Source: Solibacillus palustris
Lineage (GTDB): Bacteria > Bacillota > Bacilli > Bacillales_A > Planococcaceae
Reading direction: 5' to 3'
NCBI RefSeq assembly: GCF_022549215.1
Contig: NZ_JAKZFC010000006.1
Location: 173,250 to 237,249 of the forward strand
Length of the DNA: 64,000 bases
Part shown: positions 27,249 to 36,187 of the stretch, piece after piece
Layout of the letters: each line of letters starts with the position of its first letter
Numbering within the stretch: the stretch's first letter is position 1
Program-made: the position numbers and the translations under genes
The notes under the pieces: generated by a model
Told to the model about the DNA's origin: nothing
The model's database searches: none
What the model saw: only the letters and a program-made list of their open reading frames with translations

Positions 27249-27351
27249 TGATAATGAATATCATTGTTAAAACAACTGATAATTAATTTCATTTAGTTTA
27301 TAATTATTTTTTATTTAGAATTATTATAATTTAATGGGGATCATTTGTAAA
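27249..27351 (-). promoter_or_regulatory. pfeT promoter with a PerR-box and two Fur-like boxes
   Basis: Read on the minus strand: TTTACA (27351-27346), 17 bases, TATAAT (27328-27323). A PerR-box (plus strand TTAGAAT-T-ATTATAA, 27315-27329, 13 of 14 consensus positions) covers the -10. Two 7-1-7 Fur-like boxes lie downstream in the leader: TGATAAT-G-AATATCA (27249-27263, 13 of 14) and TGATAAT-T-AATTTCA (27277-27291, 12 of 14), 28 bp apart. Confidence 0.65.
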
Positions 27352-27445
27352 TAAAAAAAGAAAAGATTAAAATTAATCATACTTGACTTATAGGAATTAT
27401 AGATTAATATAGGGAGTACATAAAAATTTTTTGGAGGGATAAAAA

Positions 27446-28828
27446 TTGAATTTATTCGTTTTACTTAATGTTGCAGTGTTACTTATTGTCATTGCATTTT
27501 TATATTTCCTTAAATCAAAGCATGTTAAGTTTTCAAATCGTGTATTTATCGCTTTAGGTTTAGGGGTTTTACTTGGTGTAGGCTTACAATTTGCTTACGG
27601 AATTGAATCGGAGGCACTAACAGAAACAATACCTTGGTACAATATTGTTGGTTCTGGTTATGTGAAATTACTACAAATGATTTCAATGCCTTTAGTTTTT
27701 ATTTCGATTTTAGCGGCATTTACGAAAGTAACAATTGGGAAAAACTTTGGTAAATCAGCAGCAATTATTTTATCTGTATTAATCGGTACAACAGCATTGG
27801 CAGCCAGTATTGGTATCGCTTCAACAGTAATCTTTGATTTAGATGCAAACCAAATTATGAGTGGGGATGCAGAAGTAGCACGTGGTGAAGCGATGGTAGA
27901 AAAATCTGCGGAAGTAACAACTTTACCAGATCAAATTTTATCAATGTTCCCGGCAAACCCATTTTCTGATTTAACTGGTGCGCGTGCGACATCAACAATC
28001 GGTGTTGTAATTTTCGCAGCGTTCCTAGGATTTAGTTATTTAACACTTCTTCGTAAAGAGCAAGAAACGGCTGATAACGTAAAAAAAGGAATCGACGCAT
28101 TATACGGTTTAATTATGGGTGTTGTTCGAATCATTTTACGTTTAACTCCTTACGGGGTAGCAGCCATTATGGCACGTACAGTTGCAACAAGTGACTTAGG
28201 TGCAATTATGGACTTAGGGAAGTTCGTATTAGCTTCATATGTAGCGTTAATTACAATGTTCATTATTCACTTAATTATTGTCGCATTAACGGGTTTAAGC
28301 CCATTACAGTATGTAAAAAAATCTGCGGAAGTACTATTATTTGCTTTCACTTCTCGTTCAAGTGCAGGTGCGTTACCGCTTAATATCCAAACACAAACAA
28401 AACGGTTTGGTGTTCCGGATGGTATTGCTAACTTTGCAGGTTCGTTCGGTTTATCAATCGGACAAAACGGGTGTGCTGGAGTATATCCAGCAATGTTAGC
28501 GGTGATGATTGCACCAACAGTTGGAATTAATCCTTTAACACCAGGCTTTATCACGACATTAATTTTAATCGTTGCCATTAGCTCATTTGGTGTAGCAGGT
28601 GTTGGTGGTGGTGCGACATTTGCGGCAATTATCGTCTTATCAGCAATGGATTTACCAATCGCATTAGCAGGTATTTTAATTTCGGTTGAACCATTAATCG
28701 ATATGGGGCGTACAGCGCTTAACGTTAGTGGTTCAATGGTTTCTGGTATCGTATCAAGCCGTGCAACAAACGAGTTAGATACAACGATTTATAATGAATC
28801 GGCTGATAAAGCGCCACTAGTTCAATAA
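27446..28828 (+). CDS. tcyP: L-cystine symporter TcyP (sodium:dicarboxylate family)
   Basis: A 460-residue transporter with about nine helices, re-entrant loops and the family segments GSGYVKLLQMISMPLVFISI, FTSRSSAGALPLNIQ and GFSGLSIGQNGCAG-like. The length and N-terminal pattern match B. subtilis TcyP. It starts with TTG behind TTTTTTGGAGGGATAAAAA. The leader contains TTATAGGAATTAT near 27390, reminiscent of a CymR (cysteine repressor) site, but this is weak evidence. A strong terminator follows. Confidence 0.9.
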   Translation: MNLFVLLNVAVLLIVIAFLYFLKSKHVKFSNRVFIALGLGVLLGVGLQFAYGIESEALTETIPWYNIVGSGYVKLLQMISMPLVFISILAAFTKVTIGKNFGKSAAIILSVLIGTTALAASIGIASTVIFDLDANQIMSGDAEVARGEAMVEKSAEVTTLPDQILSMFPANPFSDLTGARATSTIGVVIFAAFLGFSYLTLLRKEQETADNVKKGIDALYGLIMGVVRIILRLTPYGVAAIMARTVATSDLGAIMDLGKFVLASYVALITMFIIHLIIVALTGLSPLQYVKKSAEVLLFAFTSRSSAGALPLNIQTQTKRFGVPDGIANFAGSFGLSIGQNGCAGVYPAMLAVMIAPTVGINPLTPGFITTLILIVAISSFGVAGVGGGATFAAIIVLSAMDLPIALAGILISVEPLIDMGRTALNVSGSMVSGIVSSRATNELDTTIYNESADKAPLVQ

Positions 28829-28837
28829 TAGAAAATT

Positions 28838-28876
28838 AAAAGTCGCACAGAATCATTTAAGTTCTGTGCGACTTTT
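28838..28876. terminator. Terminator between tcyP and a small membrane-protein gene
   Basis: AAAAGTCGCACAGAA pairs with TTCTGTGCGACTTTT across a 9-base loop, followed by T. It overlaps the 3' end of the convergent small gene. Confidence 0.85.
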
Positions 28877-29104
28877 TGGTGATTGATAGAGCTTGTCGCG
28901 CTGATAAAACGCAGCAACAAACAATAACCATAAAAATAAGCATAAATAGAGGTAAATATATTGAAATGTTACGTGAGGGAAAATGAAGATTACATAAAGC
29001 GTAAATAACAGTGCAATAGCAAGGCTATGTTTCCACTTGTATTTTGAACTAAAGTAAATTTGCGTACCAATAAATAATAGGTTTAGTAATTTTAATATGA
29101 ACAC
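28853..29104 (-). CDS. Hypothetical small membrane protein
   Basis: About 83 residues with three hydrophobic helices and a charged C-terminus (QSPKSRTELK). GTG at 29104 is preferred because AGGGGG lies 6 bases before it; the ATG at 29110 touches that site. Its 3' end overlaps the tcyP terminator. No family recognised. Confidence 0.55.
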   Translation of the reverse strand: MFILKLLNLLFIGTQIYFSSKYKWKHSLAIALLFTLYVIFIFPHVTFQYIYLYLCLFLWLLFVAAFYQRDKLYQSPKSRTELK

Positions 29105-29168
29105 GTACATCCCCCTGTCTACTACTATTTTTTTCAGTATAGCAGACAGGGGAGTGTTAAATCATTAT

Positions 29169-29206
29169 AAAAAAACAGACTCGCCGCAAATTGCAAGCGA
29201 GTCTGT
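29169..29206 (-). terminator. Terminator of the fumarase gene
   Basis: ACAGACTCGC pairs with GCGAGTCTGT; on the minus strand it is followed by a T run. Confidence 0.85.
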
Positions 29207-29218
29207 TGTCTATTTAAA

Positions 29219-30760
29219 TTAGAATACACGCTCACCGTGCATTGCTAATTTGTCTAATGAAGATTTTTCTACATCAGCGTGTAAAGAGTTCCCATGAGAG
29301 TCCATCGTTACTACTGCTGTAAAGTCTTGAACTGATAAGTGCCACATTGCTTCAGGAATACCGAATTCAATTAAGTCAACGCCATCAACTGATTTGATGC
29401 AGTCTGCGTAGTACTGTGCAGCACCACCGATTGCGTTTAAGTAAACGCCGCCGTGTTCGCCAAGAGCTTTTAATGTTTTTGGGCCCATGCCGCCTTTACC
29501 CATAACAGCGCGGATACCGAATTTTTTCATGATGTCGCCTTGGTATGGCTCCTCACGAATAGAAGTTGTAGGACCAGCTGCTTTCACAACCCAGTTGTCA
29601 GCTTCGTCTTTTGCCATTACTGGACCACAGTGATAGATGATTTGACCATCTAAGTCTACTGGAGCTTCAACGCCTTCACCGATTAAGTGGTGGTGAATTG
29701 CGTCACGGCCAGTGTACATACGACCAGAGATTTTAACAACGTCACCAACGTTTAGTGAACGAATTTGCTCTTCAGAAATTGGAGCAACTAATTCAACAAC
29801 TTTGTTGCTAGCATTAGCTTCTGATTTTTCTTCGTCTTTGAACGTGATTTTTTCGCCTTCTTGGTAGTGCCAGTTTGTAATTTCACCAGTCGCTGGATCG
29901 ATATCAATTGCCATACGACGGTAAGCCCAACAGTTGTACGCTACTGATACGAAGAATGATGCTGGTAAGCGGTCCATTACGCCAATTTTACAGCCCAGTA
30001 ATGTTGCTTCACCACCGAAGCCCATTGTACCAACGCCAAATGTGTTAGAAGTTTCTACGATATAGTCTTCTAATTTAGCTAAGTCTTCGATTGGATTTAC
30101 GTCTTCAACGTGACGGAATAATTGCTCTTTTGCAAGATCGTAACCAGAAGAGCGGTCACCACCTATACCAACACCGATGAAACCAGCTGAACAGCCTTGA
30201 CCTTGTGCTTGCCATACAGAGTGTAAAATACATTTACGGATACCGTCTAAGTCACGACCAGCGCGGCCTAAACCTTCTAATTCTGTAGGTAAAGAGTATT
30301 GAATATTTTTGTTTTCACAGCCGCCACCTTTTAAGATTAACTTCACTGTGATGTAGTCGTTTTCCCATTGTTCAAACTTCACAACTGGAAGACCAGCGCC
30401 AATGTTTGTACCTGAGTTTTTCCCAGTTAAAGAGTCAACTGAGTTTGGACGTAATTTTGCATCGCCAGTTGCTGCAGCGATTGCAGTTTGGATTGCTTTT
30501 TTAATTTCAATTTGGTTTACGCCAACCGGAGTATATACTTTAAATGTTGGTAGACCAGTATCTTGACAGATTGGAGATACATTGTCTTCAGCCATTGCGA
30601 TATTTGTTGTAATCGTGTCTAATGTCATTGCTGCACGAGTACCAGCGTTTTCAGCTTCTTTGGCAGCTTTAATCGCGCGACGAACGTCTTTTGGTAAGTT
30701 AGTAGATGTTTCAGTTACTAAAGAATAAAGACTTTTTTCTAAAGTTTCTAAGTATGCCAT
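29219..30760 (-). CDS. fumA: Class I fumarate hydratase (iron-sulfur type)
   Basis: The 513-residue enzyme interconverts fumarate and malate with an oxygen-sensitive 4Fe-4S cluster. Cysteines in SPICQDTGLPTF, QGQGCSAGF and GGGCENKN are candidate cluster ligands. The alpha half is fused to the beta half, which begins near residue 325 and contains MYTGRDAIHHHL and MGKGGMGPKT. Many Bacillus use class II FumC, so the class I enzyme suits an iron-replete life. The start follows CTGGGGGGAAAAATAAG. Confidence 0.94.
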   Translation of the reverse strand: MAYLETLEKSLYSLVTETSTNLPKDVRRAIKAAKEAENAGTRAAMTLDTITTNIAMAEDNVSPICQDTGLPTFKVYTPVGVNQIEIKKAIQTAIAAATGDAKLRPNSVDSLTGKNSGTNIGAGLPVVKFEQWENDYITVKLILKGGGCENKNIQYSLPTELEGLGRAGRDLDGIRKCILHSVWQAQGQGCSAGFIGVGIGGDRSSGYDLAKEQLFRHVEDVNPIEDLAKLEDYIVETSNTFGVGTMGFGGEATLLGCKIGVMDRLPASFFVSVAYNCWAYRRMAIDIDPATGEITNWHYQEGEKITFKDEEKSEANASNKVVELVAPISEEQIRSLNVGDVVKISGRMYTGRDAIHHHLIGEGVEAPVDLDGQIIYHCGPVMAKDEADNWVVKAAGPTTSIREEPYQGDIMKKFGIRAVMGKGGMGPKTLKALGEHGGVYLNAIGGAAQYYADCIKSVDGVDLIEFGIPEAMWHLSVQDFTAVVTMDSHGNSLHADVEKSSLDKLAMHGERVF

Positions 30761-30910
30761 CTTATTTTTCCCCCCAGAAAAATAGTATTGTTTTAAAATC
30801 CATCTTACATTATAACCTTTTTAATCTAGAAAAAAAAGAGCGCTTACATCCGATGTAAATGAAAATTATGAAAATCAGTTATTTAGCTAGAAAAATGAAA
30901 TAAAACAATG

Positions 30911-30944
30911 AAAAAAGCAATGCCTATTTAGAGCATTGCTTTTC
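30911..30944 (-). terminator. Terminator of the SE1561-family gene
   Basis: AAAAGCAATGC pairs with GCATTGCTTTT across a 9-base loop; the minus-strand side ends in T residues. Confidence 0.8.
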
Positions 30945-30948
30945 GAAA

Positions 30949-31131
30949 TTAGTCTTCGCGTGATTGAAATTGTTCCATCTTTTGTTCTAAATCGTCCATC
31001 ATTTGAATTAAGCGATCGATATCTTCTAATTCTGTTGTTTCCGGATCGATAGCATCTAACACCTCAAGGAAGATTTCTAAACGTTCTTTTAAATACGTTA
31101 CTTGCTGCTCTTTGTTTGTAATTGGATTCAT
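30949..31131 (-). CDS. SE1561-family small acidic protein
   Basis: A 60-residue, coiled-coil-like protein (YLKERLEIFLEVLDAIDPET, then IDRLIQMMDDLEQKMEQF) that matches the short SE1561 family of Bacillales, function unknown. The ATG follows AAGGAGAATCTCTCAT. Confidence 0.8.
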   Translation of the reverse strand: MNPITNKEQQVTYLKERLEIFLEVLDAIDPETTELEDIDRLIQMMDDLEQKMEQFQSRED

Positions 31132-31590
31132 ATGAGAGATTCTCCTTTGTGTTTGCTTACGTTAAGTATACTACGTTTTTTCATAAAAGTTAATGGACAA
31201 CTTATAGCAAAGATAATTGGATTTTATTAAGAATCTTTTAAAATATAGTCAATTGTATAGAACTTATTAATTATTTTAAAGTTATGTGTATTCAGAATAT
31301 TGCTATAATTGAATTGTTATGATAATGTAAATATATACTTAAAGATGAGGGGGATGGTCGGAAAAAACATGTATAAATAAACTCAATGAAAAGGAGGAAG
31401 TTTAAACGTTTTTCGGCGTATTTGCCGACAAAGATTGTTTACGCAAAGTATAAATGGAATTATGTGAAATTTGAAACCCTAGTTAACTTTTAGAGATAAA
31501 GTTAGCTAGGGTTTTTTATGGTTGCAAAAATTTCCCCATGCGTTAAAAAGCTATGATACGATGATAGGTATGAGTAAAAGGAGATAGAGT
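31132..31590 (+). other. Gene-free 450-base stretch with a possible small RNA
   Basis: The left part is very AT-rich and holds the promoter of the divergent SE1561-family gene. From about 31340 the sequence is more complex: GAGGGGGATGGTC, an AAAAGGAGGAAG tract and a CGGC...GCCG mini-hairpin. It ends in a terminator at 31484-31517. A 35-codon frame from ATG 31389 has no ribosome site and is doubtful. No gene I can support lies here. Confidence 0.35.
31484..31517 (+). terminator. Intrinsic terminator upstream of the MFS gene
   Basis: AAACCCTAG-TTAACTTT pairs with AAAGTTA-CTAGGGTTT and is followed by T residues. As no protein gene precedes it on this strand, it may end a small RNA. Confidence 0.75.
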
Positions 31591-32751
31591 ATGAGTTACA
31601 ATCAACGTAGATTTGCCATATTAGTTATTATCGTATCCATTTCAGGCTTCTCACAAGGTATGCTACTGCCATTGATTTCGGTTATTTTTGAAAGTGATGG
31701 GGTTTCTTCTACATTAAATGGGTTGAATGCAACAGGTCTTTATATTGGTACGCTCTTAATATCCCCATTTATTGAGCAACCGCTTCGTAAATATGGATAT
31801 AAGCCAATTATTATTATTGGTGGGGCACTTGTCTTTACATCGTTAATGTTATTTCCTTTTTGGAAAAGTGCTTTATTTTGGTTTGTATTACGCATGATTA
31901 TTGGCATCGGAGATCATGCACTTCATTTTGCTACACAAACGTGGACAACTTCTACTACACCTTCACATAAGCTAGGGAAGTATATGTCGATTTATGGGAT
32001 GTCATTTGGGCTCGGTTTTGCTGCAGGTCCATTATTCGTACCACTTGTTAAAATTTCGCAAAGCCTACCATTTATCGTTTCATCTATTTTATGCTTATTT
32101 GCTTGGTCGCTTATTTTCTTTGTGAAAAATGAAAAGCCAGAAACATTAATAGGGGATGCCAATCATGCAGGCTTTACCCGATATAAGCTAGCAATAAAAT
32201 ATGGGTGGGTGGCATTTTTACCACCATTTGTCTATGGATTTTTAGAGTCTTCACTAAATGCCTTATTTCCTGTTTATGCACTGCGCAAAGAATTTGATTT
32301 GTCATTTGTATCTATTATATTAGCTTGCTTTTCAATTGGTGCGGTTACGATGCAGTTTCCACTTGGTGCACTTGGAGATCGCATTGGTCGTCGCAAAGTG
32401 ATTATTTCTGGGCTATTATTTGGTGGAGGATTTTTCTTGATTGGTAATTTATTAGAGGATTCGCAGTTATTTGTTGCAGCAATCTTTTTAATTGCAGGTA
32501 TGTGTGTAGGTTCCATGTTTTCATTAGGCATTACATATATGACAGATTTAACGCCAAAAGAGCTGTTACCAACTGGCAATTTATTATGTGGTATTTTCTT
32601 TAGTTTAGGAAGCTTAAGTGGCCCATTTTTAGGTGGGGTGTATTTAGAATTGTTCCCGAGCAATGGATTTTTATTATTAGTAGCTACAATTTTGTTCGTT
32701 GTTGCCTTTGTTGTCATGAAGTTTGGGAAAACAAATAAAGTAATCGTTTAA
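31591..32751 (+). CDS. Major facilitator superfamily transporter
   Basis: A 386-residue protein with twelve helices and the loop-8 motif LGDRIGRRKVII. N-terminal loop SPFIEQPLRKYGYKPII replaces the usual loop-2 motif. The substrate cannot be told; similarity is to drug/sugar efflux MFS. The start follows AAAAGGAGATAGAGT. A terminator (32754-32789) follows. Confidence 0.88.
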   Translation: MSYNQRRFAILVIIVSISGFSQGMLLPLISVIFESDGVSSTLNGLNATGLYIGTLLISPFIEQPLRKYGYKPIIIIGGALVFTSLMLFPFWKSALFWFVLRMIIGIGDHALHFATQTWTTSTTPSHKLGKYMSIYGMSFGLGFAAGPLFVPLVKISQSLPFIVSSILCLFAWSLIFFVKNEKPETLIGDANHAGFTRYKLAIKYGWVAFLPPFVYGFLESSLNALFPVYALRKEFDLSFVSIILACFSIGAVTMQFPLGALGDRIGRRKVIISGLLFGGGFFLIGNLLEDSQLFVAAIFLIAGMCVGSMFSLGITYMTDLTPKELLPTGNLLCGIFFSLGSLSGPFLGGVYLELFPSNGFLLLVATILFVVAFVVMKFGKTNKVIV

Positions 32752-32753
32752 GC

Positions 32754-32789
32754 AAAAAGCAGGCGTCCTATTGCGAACGTCTGCTTTTT
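32754..32789. terminator. Terminator between the MFS gene and a small convergent gene
   Basis: AAAAAGCAGGCGT pairs with AACGTCTGCTTTTT (one G-T pair) across 8-9 bases. Confidence 0.8.
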
Positions 32790-33004
32790 ACTGTGAAAAA
32801 TACGATTGCGGTAATAATACACGCTACTATTATGTACATAAAGACATTTAAGTAATTAACGCCACCAAATGTAACAGCAGCTTGTAAAGAGCTTGCAGAT
32901 GTAGCGGAGTTTTCATCATTGCTTTGGAAAATAACACCGCCAAGCCATGAAATCCCAAAATAAGAAATAGCAAAAGTAATTGCTACAAAAAGAAAGTTTT
33001 TCAT
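32768..33004 (-). CDS. Hypothetical two-helix membrane protein
   Basis: A 78-residue protein with an N-terminal helix (residues 3-22), a Ser/Ala-rich middle and a second helix (about 48-70) ending in KSRRSQ. ATG at 33004 follows AGGAGGTATTAAT. Its end overlaps the MFS terminator. Family unknown. Confidence 0.65.
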   Translation of the reverse strand: MKNFLFVAITFAISYFGISWLGGVIFQSNDENSATSASSLQAAVTFGGVNYLNVFMYIIVACIITAIVFFTVKSRRSQ

Positions 33005-33081
33005 ATTAATACCTCCTAGCAAGTTCTATTTTACATGAAAATTAAAAAATAAGTGAAAGTTGAACAATAATAAATCAATTT

Positions 33082-33107
33082 TGTAACGAATTTCATTTTC
33101 GCTAGTC
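33082..33107 (+). promoter_or_regulatory. Possible ECF-type promoter
   Basis: TGTAAC, 16 bases, AGTC resembles the TGAAAC-N16-CGTC pattern of ECF sigma factors, 27 bases before the sigma gene, so autoregulation is plausible. Confidence 0.35.
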
Positions 33108-33133
33108 TTATGTAGGAAGGAGGGAAGGGGGAG

Positions 33134-33610
33134 ATGAATTTTGAACAAATCTATCGTCTTTATTTTCAAGACGTCTACCATTTTATGCTCGCATTGTGTC
33201 GCAGTGAGACACTTGCAGAGGAAATTACACAACAAACCTTTTTTAAGGCCCTACAAAATATTGATCAATATAAAGGGAATTGCCAAATGAAGGTTTGGCT
33301 CTGCCAAATTGCAAAAAATACTTATTTTACACATGCCGAAAAGCAAAAGCGTTTTGTAGATGAACAAGTAGACCGAGAAGACGATCTGAAAATCGAGCAA
33401 CAGCTATTAAAAAAAGAGCAAGCCTTCTACCTTCATCAATTAGTCCATCGATTGGATGAACCTTATAAGGAAGTTTTTTCGCTCCGAGTTTTTGGAGAGC
33501 TTTCGTTTTTACAAATTAGCCAGCTCTTTGAAAAAACGGAAAGCTGGGCACGGGTTACATTTTATCGATCAAAAAAGAAAATACAGCAAATGGCTAAGGA
33601 GGAACAGTGA
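33134..33610 (+). CDS. ECF-type RNA polymerase sigma factor
   Basis: The 158-residue protein has region 2 (FEQIYRLYFQDVYHFMLALC, then EEITQQTFFKAL) and region 4 (LDEPYKEVFSLRVFGELSFLQISQLF). It starts behind AGGAAGGAGGGAAGGGGGAG. The anti-sigma gene overlaps its stop as ATGA, the usual arrangement for a membrane-stress switch. The signal is unknown. Confidence 0.92.
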   Translation: MNFEQIYRLYFQDVYHFMLALCRSETLAEEITQQTFFKALQNIDQYKGNCQMKVWLCQIAKNTYFTHAEKQKRFVDEQVDREDDLKIEQQLLKKEQAFYLHQLVHRLDEPYKEVFSLRVFGELSFLQISQLFEKTESWARVTFYRSKKKIQQMAKEEQ

Positions 33611-34299
33611 TGACTAAAATTACATGTGATATTGTCCAAGATGTATTGCCACTTTACTATGATGAAGTGTGCAGTCAGGATACGAAAAAGTTAGTGGAGG
33701 AGCATCTTCAAAGTTGTAAAGAATGCCAAAAAGAATTGGAAAATCTTTCTGCAATCGTTCCGGTGCAGCAATCGGAAACAAAGCAAAATGCACAGGATAA
33801 AAAAATGATGATGTCTTTGGCTAATTCATGGAAGGGTTTTCGGAAAAAAGCATTCTTTAAAGGAATAGGAATAGCTTCACTTGTGTCGCTGCTATTAATT
33901 GGTAGTTATTTCACGTTAACTGAGTGGGATATCAAGCCGGTTAAACAAGATAATATCGTCATTACAGAGATTGCACAGCTCGCAGATGGCCGCATTGCAT
34001 TTCATATTGACTATCTTGATGATATCGATGTTTATCGTGTGAAATATGAGCTTCATGAGGATGGAAACTTTTATATGATTCCATTACGAACAATTATCGG
34101 TAAAAGCTCATTACCTCATTTTGTCGTAAGTGAAGGTTATCAGACGTTTGATTTGCCTAGTCGACAGATAGACCGCGACGGAAAAATTAATGCGCTCTTT
34201 TACGGCTCTCCTGAGAATGCTCAGTTGATATGGAAAGAAGGCATGGCGCTCCCAAAAGCAAGTGAAGAGCAAGAACAGCATTTAAAAATAGAGGATTAA
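33610..34299 (+). CDS. Membrane-bound anti-sigma factor with zinc-finger domain
   Basis: The 229-residue protein begins with a zf-HC2 domain (CDIVQDVLPLYYDEVCSQDT, then HLQSCKECQKEL: HxxxCxxC). A transmembrane helix lies at about residues 88-107 (GIASLVSLLLIGSYF), followed by an extracellular C-terminal domain. It should hold the upstream sigma factor inactive. ATG at 33610 is preferred over GTG 33607, with AAGGAGGAACAGTG as the ribosome site. Confidence 0.88.
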   Translation: MTKITCDIVQDVLPLYYDEVCSQDTKKLVEEHLQSCKECQKELENLSAIVPVQQSETKQNAQDKKMMMSLANSWKGFRKKAFFKGIGIASLVSLLLIGSYFTLTEWDIKPVKQDNIVITEIAQLADGRIAFHIDYLDDIDVYRVKYELHEDGNFYMIPLRTIIGKSSLPHFVVSEGYQTFDLPSRQIDRDGKINALFYGSPENAQLIWKEGMALPKASEEQEQHLKIED

Positions 34300-34308
34300 C
34301 GAACAAGA

Positions 34309-34338
34309 AGCGCAAAATCAAATGAAGGATTTTGCGCT
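34309..34338. terminator. Bidirectional terminator after the anti-sigma gene
   Basis: AGCGCAAAATC pairs with GATTTTGCGCT across 8 bases between convergent genes. Confidence 0.75.
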
Positions 34339-34345
34339 AAAATCA

Positions 34346-34741
34346 TTATTTTGCTCCTTGGTCAGGTTGGTGAATACCAAAAATATTGCCTTCTGTATCT
34401 AAGTAATAGCCTTGCCATGCCATACCTGGTAATGCGTATTTTTTTACGGCGATTTGTCCGCCATTTTCCAGTATTTTGGATTCTGTTTCATCATAATTTG
34501 CGATCCCCATAGTGCATACCGCAGAGTTTACACTTTGACCGGGAACTGGTGAAGGTGATTGACGTTGCATAAGTGCACCGTTAATTCCATGATATTGATC
34601 ATCACCAGTAATAGCACCAAAATAGGGCATACCAGCATATTTACTATAATCTTCGAATTGCCAATCAAACACGTTTTTATAGAAATTCTTTGCTCTTTCC
34701 ATATCATCAACATGAATTTCAAAATGAATCATTCTTCCCAT
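34346..34741 (-). CDS. VOC (glyoxalase/bleomycin-resistance) family protein
   Basis: The 131-residue protein has one betaalphabetabetabeta pair: IHFEIHVDDMERAKNFYKNV then GMAWQGYYLDTEGNIFGIHQ. The pattern with GYYLDTEGN is like the CFP32/27-kDa antigen subgroup, function unknown. ATG at 34741 follows GGAGGTTTTCTA; the longer frame has no site. Confidence 0.85.
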   Translation of the reverse strand: MGRMIHFEIHVDDMERAKNFYKNVFDWQFEDYSKYAGMPYFGAITGDDQYHGINGALMQRQSPSPVPGQSVNSAVCTMGIANYDETESKILENGGQIAVKKYALPGMAWQGYYLDTEGNIFGIHQPDQGAK

Positions 34742-34835
34742 TAGAAAACCTCCAATTTCATATTTCATAATTATCTACATTCCCAATAATGTTCCACTTT
34801 AAACAAAAGTGATGAAGTAATGAAAACTAGAAAAA

Positions 34836-35891
34836 TTATTTCGAAGCAACTAAAATTTTAATTTGATCTTTGTCGTTTACTAATGTTTCGAAGCCTTCTG
34901 TAACAACTTCATCAAGTGTGATGCGTTTTGTAACTAATTTATCCGCAGGGAAGTAGCCTTGCGTCATTAAGTGCATTACTGAAGGGAAAATATCACGATA
35001 TGCAATAATTCCTTTTACGCTTCGTTCGGATAATACAATATTGTTTGGTTGAATGGATGCTTCTTTTTCCCATATTGAAACAATAATTGTTTCTCCCTCA
35101 AACGAAGTAGAATCGATTGCTTGTTTTAAGACAACTGGAACGCCTGTTACTTCATAGGCAACATCTGCACCACCATTTGTTAATTCATGAATTTTTGCTA
35201 CTACATCCGCTTCTTCTTCAGGATTAATTACTGCAGTTGCGCCTAGTTCTAATGCTTTTGCACCGCGCTCTTTCGATAATTCCACGGCATAAATTTCAGC
35301 AGCACCTGCTACTTTTAGTGCTTCGATCACCAATAAACCGATTGGACCTACACCGAAAACAACGGCTTTGTCACCAGCTTTTAATTTACTCATACGAACG
35401 GAGTGTAGAGCTACTGCTGCAGGTTCAACTAAAGCACCTTGCTCTAATGATAATCCTTCAGGCATTTTGTGTACCCAACGTTCATCTACAACTGTGAATT
35501 CAGAGAAACCACCGCCTCCACCTGATAATCCATGGAAGCCTAAATGTTTACAAATATTATATTTCCCTTTTAAACATGCAGGACATTTACCACATGCTAA
35601 AATCGGTTCTACGACAACTTGATCGCCGACACTGACATTTGTTACACCTTCGCCAATTTCAACGACTGTACCAGAAAATTCATGACCCATTACAACTGGT
35701 GCAACTTCTTTACTTACGGCATGTGGTGCGTCTACTGGAACGAAAATTGGACCTGCTATATATTCATGAAGGTCACTACCGCAAATTCCTGTCCATGCAA
35801 CTTGAATTTTTACGCGACCTGCTATTACTTGAGGTTCTTCAATTTGTTCAACGCGAATATCTTTTGCTTTATACCAACGTGCTGCTTTCAT
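34836..35891 (-). CDS. bdhA: Zinc-dependent 2,3-butanediol dehydrogenase (BdhA-like)
   Basis: A 351-residue medium-chain dehydrogenase. It has the catalytic-zinc segment WTGICGSDLHEY, GHEFSGTVVEIGEG, structural-zinc cysteines CGKCPACLKGKYNIC and the NAD loop VFGVGPIGLL. The C-terminal part (SIWEKEA, VKGIIAYRDIFP) is like (R,R)-butanediol dehydrogenase, which reduces acetoin. Sorbitol or threonine dehydrogenase activity is less likely. ATG at 35891 follows GGAGTGATTATC. Confidence 0.88.
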   Translation of the reverse strand: MKAARWYKAKDIRVEQIEEPQVIAGRVKIQVAWTGICGSDLHEYIAGPIFVPVDAPHAVSKEVAPVVMGHEFSGTVVEIGEGVTNVSVGDQVVVEPILACGKCPACLKGKYNICKHLGFHGLSGGGGGFSEFTVVDERWVHKMPEGLSLEQGALVEPAAVALHSVRMSKLKAGDKAVVFGVGPIGLLVIEALKVAGAAEIYAVELSKERGAKALELGATAVINPEEEADVVAKIHELTNGGADVAYEVTGVPVVLKQAIDSTSFEGETIIVSIWEKEASIQPNNIVLSERSVKGIIAYRDIFPSVMHLMTQGYFPADKLVTKRITLDEVVTEGFETLVNDKDQIKILVASK

Positions 35892-36132
35892 GATAATCAC
35901 TCCATTTAAAATAGTTACTACACTAGTAGTACTAGCTATAGTATAACGAAATTCCCTGGTACATTTTATGGAGATACTGTTAAGTTTTGTGTGAATAATT
36001 TATAGATTTGATTATGGATTGCTTGAAATACAAGGCGTTTTAGGCATATTAAAATCATTTTGCAATAATGAAGTATATAGGGTAAATTCGGCTGGATTTA
36101 TAATTTCTTCAACTTTGAACGTCCCATATAAA

Positions 36133-36177
36133 AAGCTGTCTGCTAAGCAATATTGTATCAATACTTATAGACAGCTT
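36133..36177 (-). terminator. Terminator of the DUF4179 anti-sigma gene
   Basis: AAGCTGTCT ... AGACAGCTT with an inner AATATTG/CAATA pairing. On the minus strand T residues follow. About 240 bases to the right of bdhA hold no recognisable gene. Confidence 0.75.
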
Positions 36178-36187
36178 AAAATAGACA

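Noticed and set aside
27380..27410. S-box or other riboswitch before tcyP
   Set aside because: The leader is short and lacks aptamer motifs or a terminator; only a weak CymR-like site is seen.
32274..32717. 147-codon minus frame opposite the MFS gene
   Set aside because: Complement of hydrophobic helices; Asn/Lys-rich shadow without ribosome site.
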